Source of the DNA: Hydnum rufescens UP504
Lineage: Eukaryota > Basidiomycota > Agaricomycetes > Cantharellales > Hydnaceae
DNA length: 64,000 nucleotides
Direction: 5' to 3'
Assembly: GCA_014904985.1 (NCBI GenBank)
Contig: MU128972.1
Span: forward strand, 156,462-220,461
Part shown: positions 32,915-42,900 of the stretch, in pieces
Layout: each line of letters begins with the position of its first letter
How positions within the stretch are numbered: the first letter of the stretch is position 1
Program-made: the position numbers and the translations under genes
The notes under the pieces: generated by a model
Database searches by the model: none
Told to the model about the DNA's origin: nothing
What the model saw: the letters and a program-made list of their open reading frames with translations, nothing else

Positions 32915-35213
32915 GATTGGTGACGATGCATGCAAAGAGTGTCACGTCATCCTCGCTAGCTGCTTGGATGAAGTCTTCTGCCTTGTAGACTTCAATTGTG
33001 ATGCTGTGAGCTGGAGGGCTCGTGGTTGTCAGTTCTGGGGTCGAGGCAGTCATTGCAATGACGTCAATGCTTAATGGTGTCGTTACAAGTTCCGAGTGGT
33101 GCGCCATGTGCTTGATCCGCATTTTGGCCCACGAGATTTGTGGATTGACTTGTTGCAACCAGGGGAGTCCCAGTACGATGGGAGTCGAGGAGTGGAGTTG
33201 TGATTTGACGAACTCAATATTTTGTTGTGACAAGTTTGCGAAAGTGACCAGGAGTGTAACTATACACTCGAGGTTGTTCGCGATTGATCTGTCAAATAAC
33301 TGCAAGGGGTGTGGTGTCGCCAGTTGGTGATGGTGCGGTGTGGTGCATGAGTTCTGTACTCATGATGCGTCAATGAAGTTTTCGGAGGTGCTGCAGTCGA
33401 TGAGTGCTGAGATGGGGCTGTCCGAGAGGAGGGGGATTGAGACCATCGTGATGAATGATGATGGGGAGAGGGAAGAGATGGTGGCTCTTAGATGAGCAGT
33501 TCCATTGGGGGGGGATGATGATGAGATCTCAGTGATGCGAGGTTCCTCAGTTGTGCTGGGGCCTCCTGAGAAGGTGAACGTAGCGCAAGCTACTGGGGTG
33601 CATGACGTTGCTGTCACAGTTGTGCTGCTGGTACTGGTGGATGTCGTGGCAGGTGTCGTCATGGTTCGCGGTACATTGCGATGACTGGGGCAACTATCTA
33701 CTGCATGGTCACTATTCCCACAGTATGCGCAGAGTTTTTCGTGTCTTCATCGTTCCTTTGGTGAGCGCACCATTAGACTTGTGAACTTTCGGGTCGTGTG
33801 GGGGGTTTGTTGAGGATGAAGGGGATGTTGACGATGAGGGGTTCGCGGTGCGGGGTTGTGTGCCACAATCTGAGGTCCTCATGGCTCTGAGTTCCTCTTG
33901 GCGTTCCCAATACTGGCCATCAAATCTTAGCACGGCTTGGTACATGCCTTGGAGTTTTGTGGGCTTGCCATCTTGCGAGATGTCATCCTGCAGACGGTTC
34001 GGTAGGCCTTGGTAGAACTGCAAGCGGAGTGCGTTGTCATTCCACCTGGTGAGGCTCACTACTTCCTTGAACTGGTTGATGTAGCGAAGGATGCGGTGGT
34101 TGTCATTCATCTTGAGCACACATAGTTTTCACTCTTGAGTCATGACCTCATCTGGGTCTCCAAAGTACATGTGGAGCTCTTCCTCGAAGAGCATCCAGCT
34201 GGAGAGTGTGGGGGATTCCTCCATCTCCATGATGAGGTGTTGGAACCATTGCCTTGCTGTATCCGTGAGATATGATCTGGCCCAGATGATGCGCGTGCTC
34301 TCTAGCATGAATCGCAATGGTTGCGATCAGAACACCATTTTGCAGTGCGCAAGGAATCCGTATAGTTTAGAGGGGTTGTGCCTGAGAACATCTCCGGCTC
34401 TTTGATTTTGGGTTCATGAAGTGTGTGTCCTGAGGGCGCAGAGGGTTGGGTGATTGTCGCTGTTTCGCGGTATCACAGAGTGGTGGGGAGGTGTTCGAGT
34501 TTGGTTCCTTGATGGTCCATGCCTGGAGTTGGGGCCCTGAACACAGAGCCCAGGTGCAGGGGGGTGGAGTGCGCATCCTCGAACATCGCACATCGTGGAG
34601 TTGGTTGCGCGATGTTGCTAGGTGGTGCATACATGACTGAATTGCCTCGCAGTGTGTCATCGAGGTTTTGAGGTGGAAACTCATTGTTTTCCTCAGGGTA
34701 GGTTTGGGGCTCGAAGTGGGGACTTCGGTGAGGGTGTGAGGTGCAAATTGTGAGTTGTGCACTGTGGGTGAGACTACTTGTCTCAGTCACGTATTTGCAT
34801 TGAGGGTGGGTGACCGCAAATTGCAGTGTGCAACTTCATTGCACAGTTCTTGGTTTTCATTCGTGAGTTCTTTGAGGTGAGCATTCATCTGGGCATTGGT
34901 GCATGCCATTTCTGCTTGTATCTGCATGCTGCGTGCTAGGTCTGCCTGCATTTGTTGCAGCATGCGCAGGAGCATTGTCTTGGTGCTCGAAGTTGATGTG
35001 GCACTGGGGGGTTTCCCATGTGCGGACCTTGCATCGAGGTGGGTGGTGTTTGTATCGTGGGATATGTCGTCCAAGGGGTGATTGGCACCTTGAGGACGAT
35101 TGGAGAGGAGAGGGTGGAAGTGGTTTCGATGGTGGCTGTGTCATTGTGATAGTCATTGGTGACTGGTTGTGGGTGTGGGTTCCGTTGAGTGGAGGGCATA
35201 TTGAGTCTTTCAA
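32915..35213 (-). mobile_element. Gag-protease region of the LTR-B retroelement
   Basis: Minus-strand pieces in order are as follows. 34787-35213 is Pro/Thr/His-rich, then a helical part with QMQADLARSMQIQAEMACTN. 34129-34317 is a capsid-type WARSYLTDTARQWFQHLI with FEEELHMYFGDPDEV. 33712-34119 carries a late capsid segment, LRLQFYQGLPNRLQDDI, and a Ser-rich tail. 33360-33662 ends in ALIDCSTSENFIDAS, the protease active site with DCS in place of DTG/DSG. 32915-33305 has PIVLGLPWLQQVNPQISW. RT, RNase H and integrase are missing beyond the M1 repeat. Several frameshifts are present. The immediate neighbour is the 5' LTR at 35243. Confidence 0.75.
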
Positions 35214-35242
35214 GGAAGTCAGTTATTTTAGATTGAAAATAC

Positions 35243-35697
35243 TGTTAAGGGTTGTACTTGAGGCAAAAGATACGATGATGTAATCGAGTCAAATACAAGG
35301 AAATGCCCTTAAGGCAATTGACGAGGGAGTCATGAAGTGGGGATTACGTAAGTCATGAGAGATGAGTACGTATGAGGAAGACTGGCTTCTTGAGACTTAA
35401 TAAGCGAAGGTTTTAAGATGAGAGTCATGAGCGATAACTGAGATCATGAGAGGGGAATTCAATCAGTTGACAATATATTCTCGATCTTCTAAGGAGCAAG
35501 TGTACATCAAGTAACTACTTATACTATTAGAGATCAAAGGGGTTTATGGATAAAGGGGTGTTGAATAAAGGAAGGATGTATATAATAGGAAATGCTGAAA
35601 GAGGAAGGCACAATGGCAGCAAGGGGGAAGGTCACGTGATGGCACGATTGGCTTGGTTATTCATATGTAAGCGAGGTTATGAGTACGACTTGTAACA
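35243..35697 (-). mobile_element. LTR-B, right (5') copy
   Basis: 455 bp, followed by the CCAAT target duplication (35698-35702). Gag of the same element starts 30 bp away on the other side. Confidence 0.85.
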
Positions 35698-35702
35698 CCA
35701 AT

Positions 35703-36240
35703 ATCAGGAGGATGAGAGGCCAATGTAACAGGCTTCCCATTCTTCTTAAATTATATTAGTCACGTTGTATAACATATACAATCCCAATGAACATACCATA
35801 GCTTCATTATAATTGAACCATTGTTCAAGTTCAGCCCATGCATATAGAAGCTCCTGCCATTTCAGTTCTCCTGCCAGGGAGGAGAGTCATGCATACTGTA
35901 TCTCAAACCAGATTGGCCATTTCTGCTGCTCCAGAATGGCCTTGGGTAATTTCAAGCCCATTCCAGGTAGCTGTGAAGGTAATGTTGATGCTTGTGGAGT
36001 GGAAGATGGCTGAGGGGCAAGGCTAGTAGTTGAGGTGGACTCACCAGAAGATGCCAGCACAAAGAGTTCAAGTAATTCATTACCACCCTGGGGGGTCGAG
36101 ACTTGGCAAACATCGCCCTTGAAGGTTGAATGAACATTGCCCTGTAAGGTCGGGACTTGGGGAATGTTGTCAGTCGAGACTTTGAGAATGTCACCAGTCG
36201 AAACTTGGGGAATGTCACCAGTCAAAACTTTTAGAACACC
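35703..36240 (-). pseudogene. 5' part of the transposon-linked conserved gene split by the LTR-B element
   Basis: Minus-strand codons give a Ser/Thr-rich lead (36225-36010), then LPKAILEQQKWPIWFEIQYA, a WQELLYAWAELEQWF segment, and after a probable intron PPDIG next to the LTR. The sequence continues at 18170 with LWIKNAHSVTFMPP, which aligns with IHDWVKHARSPTWMP in the paralogue at 32.2 kb. The lead contains two ~33-bp repeats (GDIPQVSTGDI / KVSTDNIPQV). Confidence 0.6.
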
Positions 36241-36287
36241 ATTGGCAGGCCATCCTGTAAACTGGATACATCAAACATGATATCCTA

Positions 36288-37390
36288 CCAGGTAAATTCA
36301 TACATCAAGCTGGTATAATACCACATACCATTGTCATATATCCATACCACAGATGATATATCATAACTGAAGGTGGTAGTGATGCATCATGTATGGTAAC
36401 ATAATGTATTATATAATCAATATTATGTAAGCACCCATAAAAGGCAATACACCATAAGTAGCTCCTTACATAACTTATTTCTATATTTGGAAATATTACA
36501 TAATCACTTCCATATTTGGCAATATTACATAAGCATTTTTCCTTATTTGGAGTATTACATAATTACTTCCTTATTTGGACATATTACATAATTATTTCTA
36601 TATTAGGAAGTATTATGGAATATTTCCATATTTGGAAGTATTACATAAGCCTCCATATTTGGACAAATTACATAAGCTACTATATATGGCTATATTACTT
36701 AAGCTATATTACATAAGCAATATGCAGATGCATAGGCAATATGCATGGGGGGGGGATTGGGTGAAAGCCTTGAGCCTTATATGTTCCTCAGAATGTCTGT
36801 GTGCAGTTTGGTCCCAGTTGTGGGACGTTTGAGTATCACTCAATACTTAAACATCCCACAACTGGGACCAAACTGCACACAGACATTCTGAGGAACATAT
36901 AAGGCTCAAGGCTTTCACCCAATCCCCCCCCCATGCATATTGCCTATGCATCCGCATTTTGCTTATGTAATATAGCTTAAGTAATATAGCCAAATATAGT
37001 AGCTTATGTAATTTGTCCAAATATGGAGGCTTATGTAATACTTCCAAATATGGAAATATTCCATAATACCTCCTAATATAGAAATAATTATGTAATACTT
37101 CCCAATATAGAAATAATCATGTAATGTGTCCAAATAAGGAAAATGCTTATGTAATATTGCCACATATGGAAGTGATTATGTAATATTTCCAAATATAGAA
37201 ATAAGTTATGTAAGGAGCTACTTATGGTGTATTGCCTTTTATGGGTGCTTACATAATATTGATTATATAATACATTACATTACCATACATGATGCATCAC
37301 TACCACCTTCAGTTATGATATATCATCTGTGGTATGGATATATGACAATGGTATGTGGTATTATACCAGCTTGATGTATAAATTTACCTG
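36288..37390. repeat. 1.1-kb foldback palindrome P5
   Basis: Arms of about 545 bp are centred near 36838. The right end of FB4 shows the empty site (ACCAGGTAAACACCTTGG), so P5 was inserted into the left end of FB4. The arms contain a ~35-bp A/T-rich subrepeat (CCATATTTGGAAGTATTACA). The M1-type words TGATATATC and GGTGGTAGTGATGCATCA lie near both outer ends. Open frames inside are mirror images of each other and not genes. Confidence 0.8.
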
Positions 37391-37797
37391 CAGGCTGGTC
37401 AGTCATATGGGGGACCTAATTTAGGTACCACTTTCAGGGCAGAAAATGGTACCTAATAGGTCCCCCAGACCTTATGGCCGAAATCAGGCGATTTCAATTC
37501 AGTTTTTTGGCCATCTGTTGGCCAATCCATGGCTGTGCTAGATTATATGCTTATTTATTATTATTTGTTTATTTATTATTATTATTATTATTACTACTAT
37601 AATTATATACATATTATACTATATACCTATTATCCCCCCTGGGGTCTGCCACCACAGGGGGGCATGGTTTATGTGGATCATGGTCATGTGCCCGCATTTA
37701 CCCACAGTACCCTCCACAGCGAGTGCAGTCAGGGGCTGGTTCCTTTTGGGCACTCCCTTGAGAGGGTTGGTCTTCATTTGTGGGGCTTCATTCATGG
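37391..37797. repeat. Left terminal block T4 of FB4
   Basis: Contains two facing GGTACC-centred words (TTTAGGTACCAC and AATGGTACCTAA), TTGGCC repeats and an A/T tract (37540-37620). It is the inverse of 45250-45590. Confidence 0.65.
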
Positions 37798-39164
37798 TGT
37801 TGGAGGGATAAAACCCTACTATGTATATTCTGCTTCAGGACCCAACTACCTCCTCAAATGAATCCAAATTATTCAATTCCAATCCTTCAAATACCTACCA
37901 TTCCTTTGATTGCCATATGACATGGATTTCAATTCTCCAAGACCCATTTTATTTCTCTTTCCTCCACCTTGTACATGAGACATTTATTTGTCCATCTCCA
38001 AGTCTTCAACAGACTACCTCAAATTGTAGTTACTTCAAGCCCAGCCAACTGTGGCTCAGGCAATTCAACTTGCCCTGTTTGTTTGGTACCCAATCCATTG
38101 TGCATTGCTCATTGCCTCAGCGGGGATATACGAGTCCCAATTATATAATCAAGATTGCCTAATCCTTTGGATCCAACTCACGGATTAGTCACATGTTAAA
38201 TAGGGGCTATTCCCATACTCTCAAGGAGTATTTCACGAATATCTCCCTCATTTTTGATCGGATCGACTCGGCAAGATGGCACACAGAAAGCTACGATCAA
38301 TACCTATCCAACGGTACCACATATGTGTTTATCGGATGCGAACTGCACCCTCCAGGTCGATTTTACTTCATGCTCCACACTATCCTTCAGTATTTTGCGA
38401 ATATCTCCACCAGTTTTGATCTGATTCGTTAGTAACAACCACCCCTGGAAAGACGCTGAAAATCCGCATCGAATGGTACCAAGGGAAAAACGAGCGGATT
38501 AGAACTCGGCTTTCTGAAATTTAGTCTCCCCATGTCTCATTTCACTTTTACCTCTGCTTTTCTGATTATTAAAGGCAATTATGGTTCTGGAACCCTATGT
38601 CCGATGGAGGGTACGTCCAGGGAGACCAGTTCCACCTTTCCCCAAGGGATTCTGTTCAGTAGGAGAGGAGGGATACCTTGGTTAAGCCATATTCCCCCAT
38701 TCTGACTTGTTAATTGAATATCTCCTTCAGTTTTGAAGCCTTTGACTCAATCTCTTTTTCATCATTTTTGCCTTAACCCCACCTTTCTGCTGGTTACCAT
38801 GGCATTATTCCAAGATGTATATTAAGTGCAGGGGATGCGAATTTTGATTGATTTCCCCCTCACCCTCAGTCTCTAAAGTCTTGAAGGACAGCTGTTGGCA
38901 CCAGGGTGATTTCCAGACCATATCTAGTATTGTTCACACTTTGGATAGGCCCTCAAGAGGAGAGCCATCAGTGTGATTTCTGAATCAAATCATCCATTCA
39001 TTCATTGTTAGAGCAAGCCCGCCCTAGCAAGACAAATTCTCAACCTCAAGGCCTTTCATTCAATCGGACCTTAACCTACAGATTGACTCTGTGGCCCTCT
39101 CCTTTCATCCTTGATTCAACAATCTTGGACTGTGGCATAGTCTCTTAGGAGATTCCTGCTTACA
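37798..39164 (+). mobile_element. Solo LTR-A inserted in the FB4 left arm
   Basis: 1367 bp with a perfect 4-bp duplication, ATGG (37794-37797 and 39165-39168), and TG...CA ends. Confidence 0.88.
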
Positions 39165-39419
39165 ATGGTTATCATTCATGGCGTCTTGTTCGGTGGGTTT
39201 CTGCTTGGGGGCTCACGGGGGTTCTGGTTCAGGATCTACAGAAATAAATAATGAAATATTAGTACAACAGTAATGCAGCGCAAAAAGAGCAGCTTATGCT
39301 GCTCTTTTTGTGCCACAAGACTAAGAAATGAAATATAAAACATACCTTGTACCTTGCACCCACAGGTGTAGGGTACTGGGGCCGTGTACATTGGTGCGTA
39401 CATATGCCGGCTTGTACAC

Positions 39420-41105
39420 ACGGTGTGGAAGATAAAAACATCCAGTATCAGAAAATGCGAAATTACACAACTTCCAGTCATTGGACGATCACATGACCAA
39501 TTATGAGATTAATTATGGCTATGTGCAGCAACCAAATTCATTTTATAACTCCGTCAGTTTTGATCGGAGAGGTACGCCCATATAACGCTTAGAAAGCTAT
39601 GATTCACACCTTTTGAACAGTATGAAACACAAGTTGAACGGACCAAAACTGCACTCTCCAGGCCAATTTTATTATTAAAATCCAGGATTTCCAGTAAAAA
39701 ATGAATACCTCCATCAGTTTGCATTCAATCCTCTCGGAACAACCGCGTCTAGAAGGATATGAAAAATCCGCATCCAATGGTACTAAGCACACGAAGAACA
39801 GATCAAAATTGAACTCTACAGAATGATATTACTATCAGAATCAACACCCATCAGTAAAAAATGAATTTCTCTATCAGTTCACATCCGATCTGCTCAGAAC
39901 CACCGCACCCAGAAAGCTGTTAAAAATCCACATCTAATGGTACCAAGCACACCTATTATGGATGCAAACTGCTGTCTCTGCATCGAATCCCACACCATGC
40001 ACTTGTTCCTTTTATTAACCAGTAACAAAAAAACACCTTAACCACTGGACTATGCTCAGATTAATCTCCAAAACCTGGAGATGTCCCTTAATTTCGCTTC
40101 CCATGAGCCCCAAAACACATCACAAGATCAATGACATCATGCTCCAACTACTCCACAAGCTCAGCAAACTAGTGACATCATTTCCTTTATGAATCCTTTT
40201 GTTCTCTTTATGAATGACATCACTATGACATCACTATGACATCACACTCTATGAATGACTCAGCTATGACTGCATTATGACATCATTTCTTTATTACTCT
40301 TTTGTTCTACTCCACTATGACTCCCCCATGACATCACTATGATCTCATAGCTTTATTACTCTTTTGTTCTTGCTCCATGCACAGCCACCTTCAGATAGGT
40401 ATATAAGCTAGCAGATTTTCTTGTTCCCCTCCATCTCCTCACTCTGGAAATCAACCACTGTCAACTACTGTCTACCATTCTGCTTAATATCTAAAGAACT
40501 GTCTATCTAAAGCCATCTGGAGCTAAGTCATCTTCAAGGTTGTTGAGACCAAGCTACTGGAAGTCATCTACATGAAATACTGAAGCCAAGGATAGTTGCA
40601 GAACCTAAGGTTAGAGTTGCTGGACATCCAAGGAAAAGGTAAGCATAAAGAAATACAAGCCAGGAAAGAAGATTGAAGCATACTAACCAAACTAACCAAG
40701 CACTGACCATTCCATAACCCACAGATATCCGCATTTTGACTAGGAGGACGTAAACAAGGACACACAAATATCAGTAAATGGACAAACACAACACGAACAT
40801 GTATAAGCCTTTCCATAAGCATCCCAGACGTATAAGCCTTCCTATAAGCATCCTCCACATATAAGCCTTTCTATAAGCATTCCATATGATGTATAAGCCT
40901 TCCTATAAGCATCTACGATATATCATTGACTATTGCTAGTCCATATCACATTCCATTCTCCAATAAACACATACATATCTTGCAGAGAGTGATCAACCAT
41001 TGAAGTGAACCAACCCATTTGAATAAACAGAAACACAGTCTCCTATCTACACACTGGCTGAACCAGATTTTGATTTGACAGTCATCGGAGCTCCCAACCC
41101 TTCTT
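39420..41105 (+). mobile_element. 1.7-kb insertion in an FB4 unit, probable solo LTR of another family (LTR-C)
   Basis: It separates two parts of an array unit that are contiguous at 4.93 and 5.22 kb. It has no coding region and no M1 ends. The first half has three ~130-bp blocks with CATCAGTTTGCATTC / CGTCAGTTTTGATCGG words related to those of LTR-A. Then comes a promoter-like part with TATATAAG at 40400. At 40805-40912 there are four ~27-bp repeats (GTATAAGCCTTCCTATAAGC). Exact ends and target duplication are unresolved. Confidence 0.5.
40132..40407 (+). promoter_or_regulatory. Seven TGACATCA (CRE/ATF-like) sites upstream of a TATA box
   Basis: TGACATCA occurs near 40132, 40173, 40214, 40225, 40236, 40278 and 40329, with a TGACTCA-like site near 40257. 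TATATAAG follows at 40400, and a C/T-rich start-like region at 40425-40440. In fungi bZIP factors of the ATF/CREB type bind this word. The likely reading is the U3 promoter of the LTR-C sequence. Confidence 0.5.
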
Positions 41106-42049
41106 CTATAATGGCAGTTCATATGGCCCCCCCATCGTTCGGGCGTCAATAGGCGGGGTTAGGGGGTTCTTTGTCGGTATTCGTTCGTGAGGGGAGTTGA
41201 AACCTACAAAATATTATTTTTAAATTAGTTAAGAAATAAGGACCACGCAAAAAGAGCAGCTTTCACTGCTCTTTTTGTGTGGCTGTAGGTACTGGGGGGG
41301 GGGGTGGGAACTCACCTGGTATAGAACCACACACCTGCTGTTGCGGATGTGTGATTCCTGGGGCATTATTTGGCCTGGTTGCGCCCTCATTTGGCATGGT
41401 GCCATATGTTGCGTCATTGGTGCGTTGGCATTTGGTGCGTTGGCATGGCGTGTTGGTGTGTGTCGCGTTGGTGTATGTCGCGTTGGTGTATGTCGTGTTG
41501 CCATGTTGCATTGCCATGTTGCATTTCCATGCATCGCATTGCTGTTTGGGCTCTCATCATTGGACGAGGCCTCAATCTAAAATAAATAAAGAGATTAGTA
41601 AAATATTCCAAAGCAGCGCAAAAAGAGCAGCTTTCGCTGCTCTTTTTGCATGGCTGTAGCTACTGGGGGGGCGGGACTCACCTTATATAGGACCACACAC
41701 CCACCATGGCAGGTGTGTGGTTCGTGGGGCCCTCATTTGGTGCATTGCCATATGTTGCATCCTCATTTGGTGCATTGCCGTATGTCACGTTGTTTGGTGT
41801 GTTGCCATGTGTCATGTCATTTGGTGTGTTGCCATTTGGCGCATTGTCGTTTGCGCCCTTGTCACTTCATGGGTTTTCGCTGTGCTTTGGACCAGGCTTC
41901 AATCTAGAATAATAAAAGATGCATTAGTATAAAATTTCAAAGCAGCACAAAAAGAGCAGCTTTCGCTGCTCTTTTTGCACTGTTGTATCTACTAGAAAAA
42001 ATACTCACCTTGTGACCACACACCTGCAGCAGCGGGTGCGTGGTCATGT

Positions 42050-42900
42050 GGTTGCCTTTTCAGGCAGTTGCTTGTTGTGGTTGTGGAGATAGGAAGCAAG
42101 ATGCAGATTCAACACTGGCAATTGCTGATACTCAAGAAGTGCCCAAGTGCTGGCGCTGCAAGCACAGTACACAATAGTACCAAGCATGTATATTATAAAT
42201 AAATACTATATAATAAAAAATTGTCCAGGAAAACCCAAAGAAGAGGATGTAATGAGTCAGAGGTCAATAAGGCATGAGATTGCTAATTACAGAGTGGATT
42301 GGGCCACTTCTACGCATCAGAATTGGCCCAAATTTGAATATAGTAGTGTTATATATACACTCTACATGGGTGATTAATTATCTTGGATGATTTTCACATT
42401 TTCAATTTTTCATGCCTTCAATTCCCTATTTAGGGAATTGAAGGTGTGAAAAATTGAAAAATGTGAAAATCATCTGAGATAATTAATCACCCATGTAGAG
42501 CGTATATATAACACTACTATATTCAAATTTGGGCCAATTCTGATGTGTAGAAGTGGCCCAATCCACTCTGTAATTAGTGATCTCATGCCTTATTGACCTC
42601 TGACTCATTACCATCCTCTTCTTTGGGTTTTCCTGGACAATTTTTTATTATATAGTATTTATTTATAATATACATGCTTGGTACTATTGTGTACTGTGCT
42701 TGCAGCGCCAGTGCTTGGGCGCTTCTTGAGTATTGGCAATTGCTGGTGTTGAATTTCGAACTTTACGCAGCCACACCCAGCAAGCGACTGCACAACCATG
42801 ACACAACAGCAACAACAGCAGCAACAGCTGCTGCAGCTGCTGCAGCTGCTGCAACAGCAGCAGCAACAGTGCATGACTGTGACCGCATGACCACGACCAC
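42050..42900. repeat. FB4 central palindrome P4
   Basis: Inverted arms of about 340 bp with the core at 42419-42440 (CAATTCCCT...AGGGAATTG). It is closer to P1 than to P2 and P3. On the right arm a CAG/CTG tract (42804-42869) has expanded with no partner on the left. Confidence 0.8.

Larger units (their letters stand above)
18176..35697 (-). mobile_element. 17.5-kb LTR-bounded insertion (LTR-B element) with nested cargo
   Basis: Two 455-bp direct repeats (18176-18630 and 35243-35697) begin TGTTAAGGG and end TAACA. They are flanked outside by the same 5-bp word CCAAT (18171-18175 and 35698-35702). Gag lies just inside the right LTR and reads minus, and a purine tract (minus AAAGGGGGGGGG, at about 18632-18646) lies just inside the left LTR. 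So this is one retroelement insertion, 5' LTR at the right. The pol region is missing. In its place are the MITE, the KDZ gene and partners, the SINE and the LTR-A-disrupted gene. Either these inserted later while pol was lost, or the element moved with cargo. Nesting is the simpler reading. Confidence 0.75.
39165..42046 (-). repeat. FB4 left arm: hairpin/intron-like units, interrupted at 39.4-41.1 kb
   Basis: Minus sense. H2 hairpins at about 39276-39315, 41242-41282, 41614-41651 and 41944-41981. H1 hairpins at about 39352-39372 (decayed), 41324-41355, 41692-41723 and 42016-42046. The spacers at 41380-41530 and 41720-41860 hold 18-30 bp repeats of the CATTTGGTGCATTGCCATATG type. Sequence around 41130-41230 matches 5230-5350 in FB1, so FB1 and FB4 are close relatives. 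Confidence 0.65.

Noticed and set aside
36516..37163. Mirror-image small genes on opposite strands in P5
   Set aside because: They are the two arms of one palindrome made of an A/T-rich subrepeat.
42804..42869. Polyglutamine-coding CAG tract
   Set aside because: It lies in the non-coding right arm of palindrome P4 and changes from CAG to CTG within the tract.
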